Positions 7,136-14,915 of a stretch of DNA of 19,853 bases are shown here, piece by piece (positions within the stretch are counted from its first letter, which is position 1; the number at the start of each line of letters is the position of its first letter). A program made the translations under genes and the position numbers. The stretch is from JAAFIP01 sp043721235 (GTDB lineage Bacteria; Pseudomonadota; Gammaproteobacteria; Burkholderiales; Burkholderiaceae_C), in NCBI GenBank assembly GCA_043721235.1, contig JAYSRE010000229.1:1-19853 (forward strand), given 5' to 3'. Under the pieces are notes generated by a model. That model searched no databases. It was not told the origin of the DNA and saw nothing but the letters and a program-made list of their open reading frames with translations.

Positions 7136-8785
7136 TTAAAAGGCCAGCACTTTGGTGGCAGTCTTGTCTAGCTTAGGCGGTGTTTCAAAAGTATGGAAGG
7201 GCGCTGGTGACGGCACTTCCCACTCTAAACCTTCAGCGCCGCGGCCGTCAGGGTCTTGCCATGGGTTCTGTTTAGCAGGCTCGCCCTTGCCCATCATGGT
7301 AGGCAAAATAATAAAGAAGAAAAAATACACCTGTGCAATACCAAAGGCAAACGCGCCTACCGAGGCAAGTGCATTGAAGTCTGCAAATTGCATAGGGTAG
7401 TCAGCGTAGCGGCGCGGCATACCTGCAAGCCCCAAGAAGTGCATTGGGAAGAAGGTTACGTTGAACGCAATCAGGCTCCACCAAAAGTGAATTTTGCCGC
7501 GTGTTTCGTTGTACATCACGCCGGTCCACTTGGGTGACCAGTAATAGTAACCTGCAAACAAAGCGTACAGCGAACCTGCCACTAGCACATAGTGAAAATG
7601 CGCCACCACGTAGTAGGTGTCTTGCACTTGGGTGTCGATCGGTGCGACTGACAAAATCAGGCCTGTAAAGCCGCCCATGGTAAATACGAAAATAAAACCC
7701 ACAGCAAACAGCATGGGGGTTTCAAAGGTCATCTCACCTTTCCACATCGTTGCGATCCAGTTGAAAATCTTCACACCGGTAGGCACGGCAATCAGCATGG
7801 TGGCGTACATAAAGAATAACTGGCCCGTCACTGGCATGCCCGTGGTGAACATGTGGTGTGCCCACACGATGAAAGACAAGATAGCAATCGATGATGTGGC
7901 GTAAACCATGGAAGCGTAACCAAACAACTTTTTACGGGCAAATGCCGGAATTATCTGACTGACAATGCCGAAGGCCGGCAAGATCATGATGTACACCTCA
8001 GGGTGGCCAAAGAACCAGAAGATGTGCTGGAACATCACTGGATCACCGCCGCCTGCGGGGTTAAAGAAGCTGGTGCCGAAGTGGCGGTCAGTCAAAGTCA
8101 TGGTGATGGCACCCGCCAGCACGGGCATCACAGCGATCAGCAGGTAAGCTGTAATCAGCCAAGTCCAGCAGAACATCGGCATTTTCATGAGCGTCATGCC
8201 GGGTGCGCGCATATTCAGAATGGTAACAATGATGTTGATCGAGCCCATGATGGAGCTTGCGCCCAAAATATGCAGTGCAAAAATACCAGCATCCATGCCG
8301 GGACCCATTTGCAGGGACAGCGGGGCATACAACGTCCAGCCGCCTGCGGGTGCACCGCCAGGCAAAAAGAAGCTGCTAACTACCATCAAGGCTGCAGGAA
8401 TCATCAACCAGAAACTGAAATTGTTCATGCGGGCAAAGGCCATGTCGGCTGCGCCAATTTGCAGGGGAATCATCCAGTTAGCAAAACCCACAAAGGCCGG
8501 CATGATGGCACCAAACACCATGATGATGCCGTGCATGGTGGTGAGCTGGTTAAACAGCTCAGGGTTGACCAATTGCAAGCCAGGCTGGAAAAGCTCTGCA
8601 CGAATACCTAGAGCCAATACGCCGCCGATCATCAGCATGCTAAAGGCAAACAGCAGGTACAGGGTGCCAATGTCTTTATGGTTGGTGGCGTACACCCAAC
8701 GGCGCCAGCCTGCAGGGGCGTGGTCGTGGTGATCGTCATGGCCGCCAGTAGTGGCATGGCCGTGGTTGTCTAAAACTGCGCTCAT
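7136..8785 (-). CDS. ctaD: Cytochrome c oxidase subunit I (aa3 type)
   Basis: This is the catalytic subunit (549 residues, 12 helices) of a type A heme-copper oxidase, which reduces oxygen and pumps protons. The ligands are visible: H85 for heme a (TTMHGIIMVFG); GHPEVY with H261 and Y265, the CuB ligand and its cross-linked tyrosine, and E263 of the proton path; H310 and H311 for CuB; H396 and H398 for heme a3 and heme a in VVAHFHYVLVAG. The first 25 residues are rich in histidine (six between residues 8 and 22). The start has an AAGGAC ribosome site at good spacing. It is 45 bases downstream of ctaC. Confidence 0.97.
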   Translation of the reverse strand: MSAVLDNHGHATTGGHDDHHDHAPAGWRRWVYATNHKDIGTLYLLFAFSMLMIGGVLALGIRAELFQPGLQLVNPELFNQLTTMHGIIMVFGAIMPAFVGFANWMIPLQIGAADMAFARMNNFSFWLMIPAALMVVSSFFLPGGAPAGGWTLYAPLSLQMGPGMDAGIFALHILGASSIMGSINIIVTILNMRAPGMTLMKMPMFCWTWLITAYLLIAVMPVLAGAITMTLTDRHFGTSFFNPAGGGDPVMFQHIFWFFGHPEVYIMILPAFGIVSQIIPAFARKKLFGYASMVYATSSIAILSFIVWAHHMFTTGMPVTGQLFFMYATMLIAVPTGVKIFNWIATMWKGEMTFETPMLFAVGFIFVFTMGGFTGLILSVAPIDTQVQDTYYVVAHFHYVLVAGSLYALFAGYYYWSPKWTGVMYNETRGKIHFWWSLIAFNVTFFPMHFLGLAGMPRRYADYPMQFADFNALASVGAFAFGIAQVYFFFFIILPTMMGKGEPAKQNPWQDPDGRGAEGLEWEVPSPAPFHTFETPPKLDKTATKVLAF

Positions 8786-8830
8786 ATTTTGTCCTTCGGG
8801 TGCTTGGGCAAGATGAAGTGATGTAAAGGT

Positions 8831-10015
8831 TTATTTGCGTGCAGACGTAATGTCAGCGGGTTGCACGATCTGGCCTGTTTTATTGGACCAGTTGTTCTTG
8901 GTGAACGTAATCACCGCTGCAAGTTCTGTATCAGACAGCTGCTTCCAGGCAGGCATCGCACCGTTGTTTTGACCATTGAGCAGAATGCTGATCTGCTTTG
9001 CTTTATCGGCATCGAGCACCACCGCTGCGCCATCTAAAGGCTTGATGGGGCCAGCGCCCTTGCCTGTGGCCTGGTGGCAGGCTGCGCAATTGGCGTTGTA
9101 GACTTTTTCACCGCGCTTGGTCATGTCATCCAATGTCCATACTTTGGTTGGGTCGTCAGCTTTGGCTGCAAGCTTTTTCTTTTCAGAATCAACCCATTTA
9201 CTGTAGTCTTCGGCGCTCACCACTTTTACGTGGATGGGCATGTAAGCGTGCTCTTTACCGCACAGCTCTTGGCACTGGCCGTGGTAATCGCCAATTTTTT
9301 CAGCACGAAACCAGGTATCGCGCACGAAACCTGGAATTGCATCTTGCTTGATACCGAAAGACGGTACTGCAAAGGCGTGAATCACATCGTTGGCCGTAGT
9401 AATAATGCGGATTTTTTTGTCCACCGGTACCACCATCGGGTTGTCCACTTTGAACAAATAGTCGTCTGGAACTACCGTTCCTTTGGGTAGACCGCTGTTG
9501 GACAGCTCACGGTGCGTGTTGTCCAGTGTAGAGATAAAACCAATGCCTTCGCCTTCACCCTTGATGTAGTCGTAGCCCCATTTCCACTGGTATCCCGTGG
9601 CTTTGATGGTCAGGTCCGCGTTAGTGGTGTCTTTTTGCGCAACCAACACCTTGGTGGCGGGCAAGGCCATGCCGATGACGATCAAGAAAGGCACGATCGT
9701 CCAGCCAATTTCTACCCACAGCGGCTCAGACAGTACTTGGGCCTTGTGGCCTACAGATTTGCGGTGCTTCCAGATGGAGTAAAACATGACACCAAACACC
9801 ACCAAGAAAATGACCAAGCAAATGATCATCATGAACCAATGCAGCCAATGCTGCTCTGCGGCAATTTTGGTCACTGGAGCAGGCAAATTCAGCTGCCAAT
9901 TAGACGGGCCACCGGGCAGGTCGTTCACGGCGAAGGCGGCTGTGCTCAGGGCTGCGCTTGCACCTAGGGTTAGGTTTTGCAGCAAGCCCTGCAGCGTGCT
10001 GGAGATGCTTTTCAT
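8831..10015 (-). CDS. ctaC: Cytochrome c oxidase subunit II with fused C-terminal cytochrome c domain
   Basis: This 394-residue protein carries the CuA electron-entry centre. An N-terminal signal sequence (residues 1-29, ending AAFA) is followed by two membrane helices (about 55-80 and 100-120) and the periplasmic cupredoxin domain. CuA ligands are H213 and the cluster CQELCGKEHAYM (C248, C252, H256, M259). The C-terminal part (about 300-385) has CAACH (C310, C313, H314) and an AMPAW methionine, a class I cytochrome c domain of the caa3 type. The open frame extends to 10084, but the ATG at 10015 gives a normal signal peptide and is preferred. It is followed by ctaD and preceded by DUF2244. 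Confidence 0.95.
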   Translation of the reverse strand: MKSISSTLQGLLQNLTLGASAALSTAAFAVNDLPGGPSNWQLNLPAPVTKIAAEQHWLHWFMMIICLVIFLVVFGVMFYSIWKHRKSVGHKAQVLSEPLWVEIGWTIVPFLIVIGMALPATKVLVAQKDTTNADLTIKATGYQWKWGYDYIKGEGEGIGFISTLDNTHRELSNSGLPKGTVVPDDYLFKVDNPMVVPVDKKIRIITTANDVIHAFAVPSFGIKQDAIPGFVRDTWFRAEKIGDYHGQCQELCGKEHAYMPIHVKVVSAEDYSKWVDSEKKKLAAKADDPTKVWTLDDMTKRGEKVYNANCAACHQATGKGAGPIKPLDGAAVVLDADKAKQISILLNGQNNGAMPAWKQLSDTELAAVITFTKNNWSNKTGQIVQPADITSARK

Positions 10016-10089
10016 CTTGTTCACTTCTATTTGCCTCAAATTAACATCGACTGATAACAAAAATTTCTCTACCGACTTTGCCACTGTAC

Positions 10090-10572
10090 CTAGGCCGCCC
10101 GCAAAGCCATCCGAATCTCTTTGGCCAATGCCGGACGCAACTCGGGGCGAATATGCCGCCCTACCTGCACCTTGCGGCCTTGGCCTGACAGCTCGATCAA
10201 CGATCTGTCACTGCTGTGCGGCTCTACACGCACCCAAGCAGCGTTAAATTCTGCACGCACCGTCTGCCCGCCATGGGTTTGCTCCACCACCAATTGGCTG
10301 CCCTGCAGCACAATGCGCTCGCCATCCGTAGCATGGCGCGCGTAAATGGCGAAGGCTGTACCCACCATCAGCAGCTCCAGCCATGCAAAAGGCATGATCA
10401 TGGTGGCACCTTGCAGCCAAAAGCCTCCGGCAATCCCAAGCGAGATAACGCACAAAGAGGCATAGAGCCAACCAAGCTGAGAAGGCGTTACCGAGCAGTT
10501 GCGCAGCAATTTCCAATGAATTTGCTGGCCTGACACGGTAGCGAATCGAAAATTAAAATTCGACACGGACAC
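10090..10572 (-). CDS. DUF2244 membrane protein upstream of the oxidase genes
   Basis: This 160-residue protein has two adjacent membrane helices (about 34-55 and 58-77). The predicted globular C-terminus contains DGERIVLQGSQLVVEQ, AAWVRVEP and GRHIRPELRPALAKEIRMAL. The W-RNCS and GRHL/I...R..L..E segments match the DUF2244 family of integral membrane proteins. It begins with GTG at 10572 (a second GTG lies at 10566) and ends 75 bases before the ctaC start, so it is probably the first gene of the oxidase transcript. Its function is unknown. Confidence 0.82.
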   Translation of the reverse strand: MSVSNFNFRFATVSGQQIHWKLLRNCSVTPSQLGWLYASLCVISLGIAGGFWLQGATMIMPFAWLELLMVGTAFAIYARHATDGERIVLQGSQLVVEQTHGGQTVRAEFNAAWVRVEPHSSDRSLIELSGQGRKVQVGRHIRPELRPALAKEIRMALRAA

Positions 10573-10586
10573 AGTTTCACATCAAT

Positions 10587-10630
10587 CTTTCAAAGTCCAC
10601 CCAAAAAAACAGCAGAAGACTCTTTGAAAG
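10587..10630. promoter_or_regulatory. Spaced inverted repeat in the leader of the DUF2244-cox operon
   Basis: CTTTCAAAG at 10587-10595 and CTTTGAAAG at 10622-10630 are perfect inverted copies separated by 26 bases. They lie in the intergenic region just upstream of DUF2244 and downstream of the candidate -10 element. They could form a leader stem or a pair of protein sites; which of these is not decided by the sequence. Confidence 0.4.
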
Positions 10631-10667
10631 TAGCGTGGGAACATACCCAAAAACATATCTTGGACGT

Positions 10668-10673
10668 ATTGTA
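10668..10673 (-). promoter_or_regulatory. Candidate -10 element for the DUF2244-cox operon
   Basis: On the minus strand TACAAT lies about 95 bases upstream of the DUF2244 start, in the only non-coding gap ahead of the oxidase genes. No convincing -35 hexamer is visible at 16-18 bases, so it may be activator dependent, or not a promoter. Confidence 0.3.
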
Positions 10674-10701
10674 GCGCGGGTTGACCCTTGTTTAGCTGGG
10701 A

Positions 10702-10726
10702 AAGCCCGCTTTTAGAGGCGGGTTTT
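10702..10726 (-). terminator. Rho-independent terminator after bioC
   Basis: Four bases after the bioC stop, the minus strand reads AAAACCCGC, then a short loop, then GCGGGCTTT. A GC-rich 5-6 bp stem is flanked by A and T runs. It separates bioC from the oxidase promoter region. Confidence 0.75.
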
Positions 10727-10729
10727 AGG

Positions 10730-11647
10730 CTACTTCCGCCCGGCCTTGCCCTGCGCCAGCATGCTACGCATGTCTTGCATCGACACGGCTGACTGCGTGC
10801 TGACTTTGATGCGAGGTACTGGCTTGTAGGCGTGGCCGTAGATCACCTCAAAGGTGAATGTGACCGCGCCGTCTGCCCCAGAGCCTCCCCAGCGCTCTTG
10901 CATGGCCGCCTCAAGCCGGATTAGGTAGCCGCGCCCGCGCAAGGCACTGTAGCGCTGCGGGTGCAGGTTGCGGCCCAGGCCGCGCAGCTCTTGCAGCGCA
11001 CGTGCGGGTGTGGCAAAGCTCAAGGTGATGCGCTCCATGTCCATCACTGGCTCGGCAAAGCCGGACTGCACCAGCATGTCGCCCCAGTCGTGCATGTCAG
11101 TAAACGCATGGCTGCAGGGTCCTAAACCCAGGTCGTTGTAGAGGCTTTGCAGCTCGCGCAGGGTGTCGGGCCCCAGGCATGAAAACATCAAAAAACCATC
11201 GACCGACAAAGCCCGCTGCCACTGCGCCATTAGCGCAAGTGGATCAGGGTGCATGTGCAGCAGCATATTGGCCCACACCAGCTGTACAGCGCCGTCGCCA
11301 GGCGCCTGCGACTGGGCTGCAGGGGCTTGCCAGCGCTGCCAGTGGTAAATAGGTTTCGCTATATATTTAATAGCTTTTTGCGCAGCATTTCCTTGGGCCT
11401 CCACCATAAAACATGCTGATTGTGGGTAGTTTGCAACAATTTTTTGGTGAGCTTGCAAACCACCGCGCAGAGGTGCCCAATGCGCCCAAGCAGCGGGGGC
11501 CTTTTTAATCCACTGCAGGCGCTCTTGCATGCGCGTGCCCACCTCTTCGTGCAGCCATGGTGCCTGCAGGGCCGTGGCCAGTGGGCGGTGCTGCGCCCAG
11601 CGCTGGGCAGCGGCTGGGTCGATGGTGGGTGGGCGTTGGTTGGGCAT
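10730..11647 (-). CDS. bioC: BioC-like SAM-dependent methyltransferase (malonyl-ACP O-methyltransferase family)
   Basis: The protein has 305 residues from the ATG at 11647; an in-frame ATG at 11752 would add 35 residues without family character. It has TIDPAAAQRWA, WLHEEVGTRMQERLQWI, and the strong block LVWANMLLHMHPDPLALM through VDGFLMFSCLGPDTLREL. These are typical of BioC-type methyltransferases that start pimeloyl synthesis for biotin. The glycine-rich SAM loop of ordinary class I enzymes is not evident (APLRGGLQAH stands in its place). I recall the same in relatives, so activity as true BioC is uncertain. Residues about 84-97 (AQGNAAQKAIKYIA) are encoded by a dispersed repeat read in antisense. 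It is divergent from comF. Confidence 0.75.
   Translation of the reverse strand: MPNQRPPTIDPAAAQRWAQHRPLATALQAPWLHEEVGTRMQERLQWIKKAPAAWAHWAPLRGGLQAHQKIVANYPQSACFMVEAQGNAAQKAIKYIAKPIYHWQRWQAPAAQSQAPGDGAVQLVWANMLLHMHPDPLALMAQWQRALSVDGFLMFSCLGPDTLRELQSLYNDLGLGPCSHAFTDMHDWGDMLVQSGFAEPVMDMERITLSFATPARALQELRGLGRNLHPQRYSALRGRGYLIRLEAAMQERWGGSGADGAVTFTFEVIYGHAYKPVPRIKVSTQSAVSMQDMRSMLAQGKAGRK
11358..11397 (+). repeat. Dispersed repeat, copy 2, antisense within bioC
   Basis: The head GCTATATATTTAATAGC has the same 17-base length and GCTAT/ATAGC arms as copy 1. It is followed by a TTTTTGC stretch and AGCATTTCCTTGGGCC. The last 16 bases are identical to copy 4 (19011-19050), and the 28-base core matches copy 3 at 24 positions. 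On the opposite strand it is translated as part of BioC without a stop or frameshift. Confidence 0.8.
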
Positions 11648-11784
11648 CCGGAGCAATGAGGGCTGCAGGTTTGTGGAACTAAAAAGGGGCAGGAACGGGT
11701 AGGAGCCGGACAGCTTATGAGCGAATCTTGCAGCGAGTATATTGGGTTGCATATGTTTATTGCGCTATCTAAGCCCTTTTACCT

Positions 11785-12543
11785 GTGTTCTCACGCCTCA
11801 TAAGCTTGGCGGCCAACGCCTTGCCTAGCCAGTGCAGCGTGTGCCGCACAGGGGGTGCAGCGCGGGTGTGTAGCGCATGTACCGGTCAATTTGCCCAGTT
11901 TCAATCCCGCTGCAGCACCTGCGCACTGCGCATGCCCCAGCCGCTAGCCGACACGCCCCTGCGCTGCGGCCAATGCATGCAGCACCCTGGCCCGCTGCAC
12001 GCCTGCTGGGCCGCTGTGGACTACGGCTACCCTTGGGACACTTTGCTAGCACAACTGAAGTTTCGGGGCGGCAAGGGCTTGGGCAGCTCTGGCCCAAGTG
12101 CAGACCCTGCTGTGGCGCGCGCTTTGGCAGATATTATGGCTGCGCACAGCGGTATTGCGTCTGCTTTGTTGCACGCCAGCCTGGTCATACCCATCCCTTT
12201 GTCTTATGAGAGGCTGCGCCACCGCGGCTTTAACCAAGCCTTGGAACTGGGCAAACACCTGCTGGGCAGCACCGCATTAAGGGCTAAACTGCGCCCCGAC
12301 TTGCTGCTGCGCACCCGTGATACTGCACCTCAAATGGACCTCGCACGCGCCCAGCGCCTGCGTAATCTGCAACATGCTTTTGCTGTGGAACCTGCGCTGG
12401 CACACCAAATACAAGGCGCGCAGGTGGTGCTGATTGATGACGTAACCACCACTACCGCAACCTTGTGCGCTGCTGCGCTGGCGTTGCGCGCGGCAGGCGC
12501 AGCGCAGGTGGTGGGCGTGGTCTTTGCGCGCACAGCGGCTTAA
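11785..12543 (+). CDS. comF: ComF-family phosphoribosyltransferase-like protein
   Basis: ComF proteins take part in DNA uptake during natural transformation in competent bacteria, but are also widespread in other species. This 252-residue protein has an N-terminal double zinc-finger region (C17, C20, C29, C32, C43, C46, C61, C64) and a C-terminal type I phosphoribosyltransferase domain. The PRPP-binding motif VVLIDDVTTTTAT lies near residue 215. The central block IPIPLSYERLRHRGFNQALELG is highly characteristic of the family. It starts with GTG at 11785; an in-frame stop lies just upstream at 11770, so no longer form is possible. It is divergent from bioC, an arrangement common in this group. 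Confidence 0.92.
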   Translation: MFSRLISLAANALPSQCSVCRTGGAARVCSACTGQFAQFQSRCSTCALRMPQPLADTPLRCGQCMQHPGPLHACWAAVDYGYPWDTLLAQLKFRGGKGLGSSGPSADPAVARALADIMAAHSGIASALLHASLVIPIPLSYERLRHRGFNQALELGKHLLGSTALRAKLRPDLLLRTRDTAPQMDLARAQRLRNLQHAFAVEPALAHQIQGAQVVLIDDVTTTTATLCAAALALRAAGAAQVVGVVFARTAA

Positions 12544-12603
12544 TAACGGGGCCTCAAGCGGCATCTGAGGACAGGTTTATAAGCCCGTCGCAGATTAAAA
12601 AGC

Positions 12604-12609
12604 TATAAT
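12604..12609 (+). promoter_or_regulatory. Candidate -10 box for rpmE2
   Basis: A perfect TATAAT lies 79 bases upstream of the rpmE2 start and 60 bases after the comF stop. I see no good -35 hexamer at the usual distance. If it is used, the mRNA has a leader of about 70 bases before the ribosomal protein gene. Confidence 0.4.
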
Positions 12610-12688
12610 GATGGGCTACACTAAAACTGGTGTGTGGAAAGTACATGGCATAGGGCTGTGCGGCTACCACGATGATGAAAGAACCCCC

Positions 12689-13000
12689 ATGAAAACTGGA
12701 ATCCACCCCAATTACCGCGACGTGTGTTTTCAAGACCTGAGCAACGGCTTTAAGTTCGTTACGCGCTCATGCGCCAACACCAAAGAAATGATCAAGATGG
12801 ACGACGGCAAAGAATTGCCTCTGTACAAGCTTGATACGTCCAGCGAGTCACACCCTTTCTACACTGGCACACAAAAGTCGGTGGACAACATGGGCGGCCG
12901 CGTGGAGAAGTTTCGCAACCGTTTTGGTCGCACCACCACCACCGCTGCTGCAACCGCCGCTGCTGAAGCCGCCACGGCAGCAGCCGCTGCAAAAGCCTAA
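12689..13000 (+). CDS. rpmE2: 50S ribosomal protein L31 type B
   Basis: This 103-residue protein begins MKTGIHPNYRDVCFQDLSN and contains the conserved SHPFYTGTQKSVDNMGGRVEKFRNRF. It lacks the CxxC zinc knuckles of type A L31, which defines the type B (zinc-free) form. In several bacteria type B L31 replaces the zinc form under zinc limitation; I see no clear Zur operator here. The last 22 residues are an Ala/Thr-rich tail (AAATAAAEAATAAAAAKA), longer than the core family. The open frame extends upstream to 12608, but that part is leader; the ATG at 12689 gives the family start. A strong terminator follows 18 bases after the stop. Confidence 0.95.
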   Translation: MKTGIHPNYRDVCFQDLSNGFKFVTRSCANTKEMIKMDDGKELPLYKLDTSSESHPFYTGTQKSVDNMGGRVEKFRNRFGRTTTTAAATAAAEAATAAAAAKA

Positions 13001-13018
13001 AGTTAAGCGACAATACAA

Positions 13019-13049
13019 GGCAGCTCGGGCAACCGAGCTGCCTTTTTTT
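13019..13049 (+). terminator. Rho-independent terminator of rpmE2
   Basis: A perfect 10-bp stem (GGCAGCTCGG/CCGAGCTGCC) with a GCAA tetraloop of the GNRA type is followed by seven T. It is directly downstream of rpmE2 on the same strand. Confidence 0.95.
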
Positions 13050-13103
13050 ATTTTCTTTTGGCGCAGGTCTACGCTTTGGCCATAGTGAATTCTCTGCAAC
13101 TAC

Positions 13104-14915
13104 GTGTCAAAGTCAGCCTTTAGCCGCAGCGTGACCACCCACCCACCCACCCCCGCAATTGTTACGCAGTCAGCCGTGCGGCGTTTACCGCGCTTGGCGC
13201 TGTGGTTGTTTTGCTTGTCTTATGTACTACCCGGCTTCATAGGCCGCGACCCGTGGCGCAGCCAAGATGCAGCCGCCTACGGCATGATGCGCGAACTGGC
13301 CGCGGGTGCATCGCCTTTGTGGCCCCTGCAATGGCTAGGCCAAAGCCCAGACATACCCGCACTGATCCCTTACTGGCTAGGCGCACTGAGCATGCGCCTA
13401 GCCCCCGGCTGGGTAGCTGCTGATTTCGCAGCGCGGGTACCGTTTGCGTTGCTGCTAGCGCTTACCCTGCTGGCCACATGGTATGCGGTGTACTACTTGG
13501 CACGGCGCGACACCGCCCAGCCCGTATCGTTTGCTTTTGGCGGCGAGGCCCAGCCTACTGACTACGCCCGCGCATTGGCCGACGGCGGTTTACTGGCCAT
13601 GATTGCCATGCTGGGCTTGGCCCAACTCTCACACGAAACTACGGCGTACTCTACCCAGCTGGCTTTTACTGCGCTGCTGTTTTTTGCCTATGCGGCATCG
13701 CCCTACCGGCCGGTGCTGGCGGCCATTGCCGCCGCAGGAGCATCACTGGGGCTGGCCTTTAGTGGCGTGCCTGCTTTTGGCTTGGCACTGGCCTGTGCAG
13801 GCGCGCTGGCGCGTGCGGCTGCCCCACCGATGGGGTTGCCAAAAGATACCGAAAGCCGTGTTGTGGCGTTGTACTGGGCCGTATATTTTGCCGCGCTGGG
13901 CGGCGCTGCGGCCTATCTGGCGGCGCAGCTGGGCTTGTGGCACGCGCAACCGGGCACTGTACCTGCCAGCTGGGCAGACTGGAGCGCTTGGGGCAAGCTC
14001 ATGCTGTGGTTTACCTGGCCAGCATGGCCTATGGCACTGGTAGGCTTGTGGAAATGGCGCGCTTGGTGGCGGCATTTCCATATTGCTTTGCCACTGGCGC
14101 TGGCAGCAGTGGTTGTGGTAGCCACACTGATTGCGCCCGGACCTGACCGCACTTTGCTGCTGGCCGCGCCCACGCTTGCATGCTTAGCAGCTTTTGCACT
14201 GCCCACCCTGCAACGCAGCATTGCTGCGCTGATTGACTGGTTTACTTTGCTTTTTTTCTCTGGCTGCGGCTTGGCCATATGGGTGATATGGATTGCCATG
14301 CAAACCGGTATACCCGCGCAGCCCGCCGCCAATGTGCGCCGCTTGGTGCCAGGTTTTGAGGCCAGCTTTCAGTGGCTGCCATTCATAGCCGCTTTAACGG
14401 CCACAGTGGCTTGGGGCTGGCTGGTAGCGTGGCGCGCAGGCCGCCACCGCGATGCGATATGGAAAAGCTTGGTGCTGCCCGCAGGCGGTGCCGCCATGTC
14501 TTGGCTGCTGCTAATGACGCTGTGGATGCCTTTGCTGAACTTTGTGCGCAGCGACATGGCCTTGGCGCGCCAAGTGGCCAGTGCACTTAACAGCAGCAGC
14601 ATCAGCGCAAAAAGCTGCGTAGCCACCTACGGCCTGTCGCAAACCGAAACCGCCACCTTGGCGCACCACGGCGGCTGGGTGCTGCTGCCTGTGCAAACCA
14701 ACATAGCCAATACAGCTGCTGCGCAATGCCCCTGGCTGTTGGTGGGCGCACGCGCGCAAGCCGCTTTTGCCAGCACGCCACAGGCAGCGCAATGGCAACA
14801 GTTCAGCGCAGCACGCAGGCGCTCGTCTGACACCGACGACCTGCTGGTCTACCAGCGCGCAGCGTCTGCGCCGCCCAGCGCAGCAAAGCCCAGCACGCCT
14901 GCGCAGCGCCAATAG
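13104..14915 (+). CDS. Multi-spanning membrane glycosyltransferase-like protein (PMT/ArnT-type)
   Basis: This 603-residue protein has a short basic N-terminus and about 11-12 hydrophobic segments up to residue 490, then a periplasmic-looking C-terminal domain. After the first helix it has GFIGRDPWRSQDAAAYGMMREL. This loop, with an acidic residue and a D...Y pair, is reminiscent of the catalytic first periplasmic loop of ArnT and other GT-C lipid-linked sugar transferases. The acceptor and sugar are unknown. The GTG at 13104 is the annotated start (another GTG lies at 13131); no clear ribosome site is visible. A run of CCCA repeats covers codons 11-17. In-frame sequence stays open for 29 codons after the TAG stop. 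Confidence 0.75.
   Translation: MSKSAFSRSVTTHPPTPAIVTQSAVRRLPRLALWLFCLSYVLPGFIGRDPWRSQDAAAYGMMRELAAGASPLWPLQWLGQSPDIPALIPYWLGALSMRLAPGWVAADFAARVPFALLLALTLLATWYAVYYLARRDTAQPVSFAFGGEAQPTDYARALADGGLLAMIAMLGLAQLSHETTAYSTQLAFTALLFFAYAASPYRPVLAAIAAAGASLGLAFSGVPAFGLALACAGALARAAAPPMGLPKDTESRVVALYWAVYFAALGGAAAYLAAQLGLWHAQPGTVPASWADWSAWGKLMLWFTWPAWPMALVGLWKWRAWWRHFHIALPLALAAVVVVATLIAPGPDRTLLLAAPTLACLAAFALPTLQRSIAALIDWFTLLFFSGCGLAIWVIWIAMQTGIPAQPAANVRRLVPGFEASFQWLPFIAALTATVAWGWLVAWRAGRHRDAIWKSLVLPAGGAAMSWLLLMTLWMPLLNFVRSDMALARQVASALNSSSISAKSCVATYGLSQTETATLAHHGGWVLLPVQTNIANTAAAQCPWLLVGARAQAAFASTPQAAQWQQFSAARRRSSDTDDLLVYQRAASAPPSAAKPSTPAQRQ
13135..13154 (-). repeat. CCCA tandem repeat with G-quadruplex potential on the minus strand
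   Basis: The plus strand has CCACCC followed by further ACCC units and a final CCCCC. On the minus strand this is four runs of three or more G separated by single T, the pattern of a very stable parallel G-quadruplex. It lies within the first codons of the glycosyltransferase gene, with the G-rich strand as template. Confidence 0.7.

Noticed and set aside
10016..10084. Longer ctaC start at the GTG at 10084
   Set aside because: It would put 23 residues before a normal signal peptide; the ATG at 10015 fits the family.
12610..12688. Riboswitch or L31 autoregulatory leader upstream of rpmE2
   Set aside because: The leader has only weak short stems and I recognise no known motif; without covariation data it cannot be supported.
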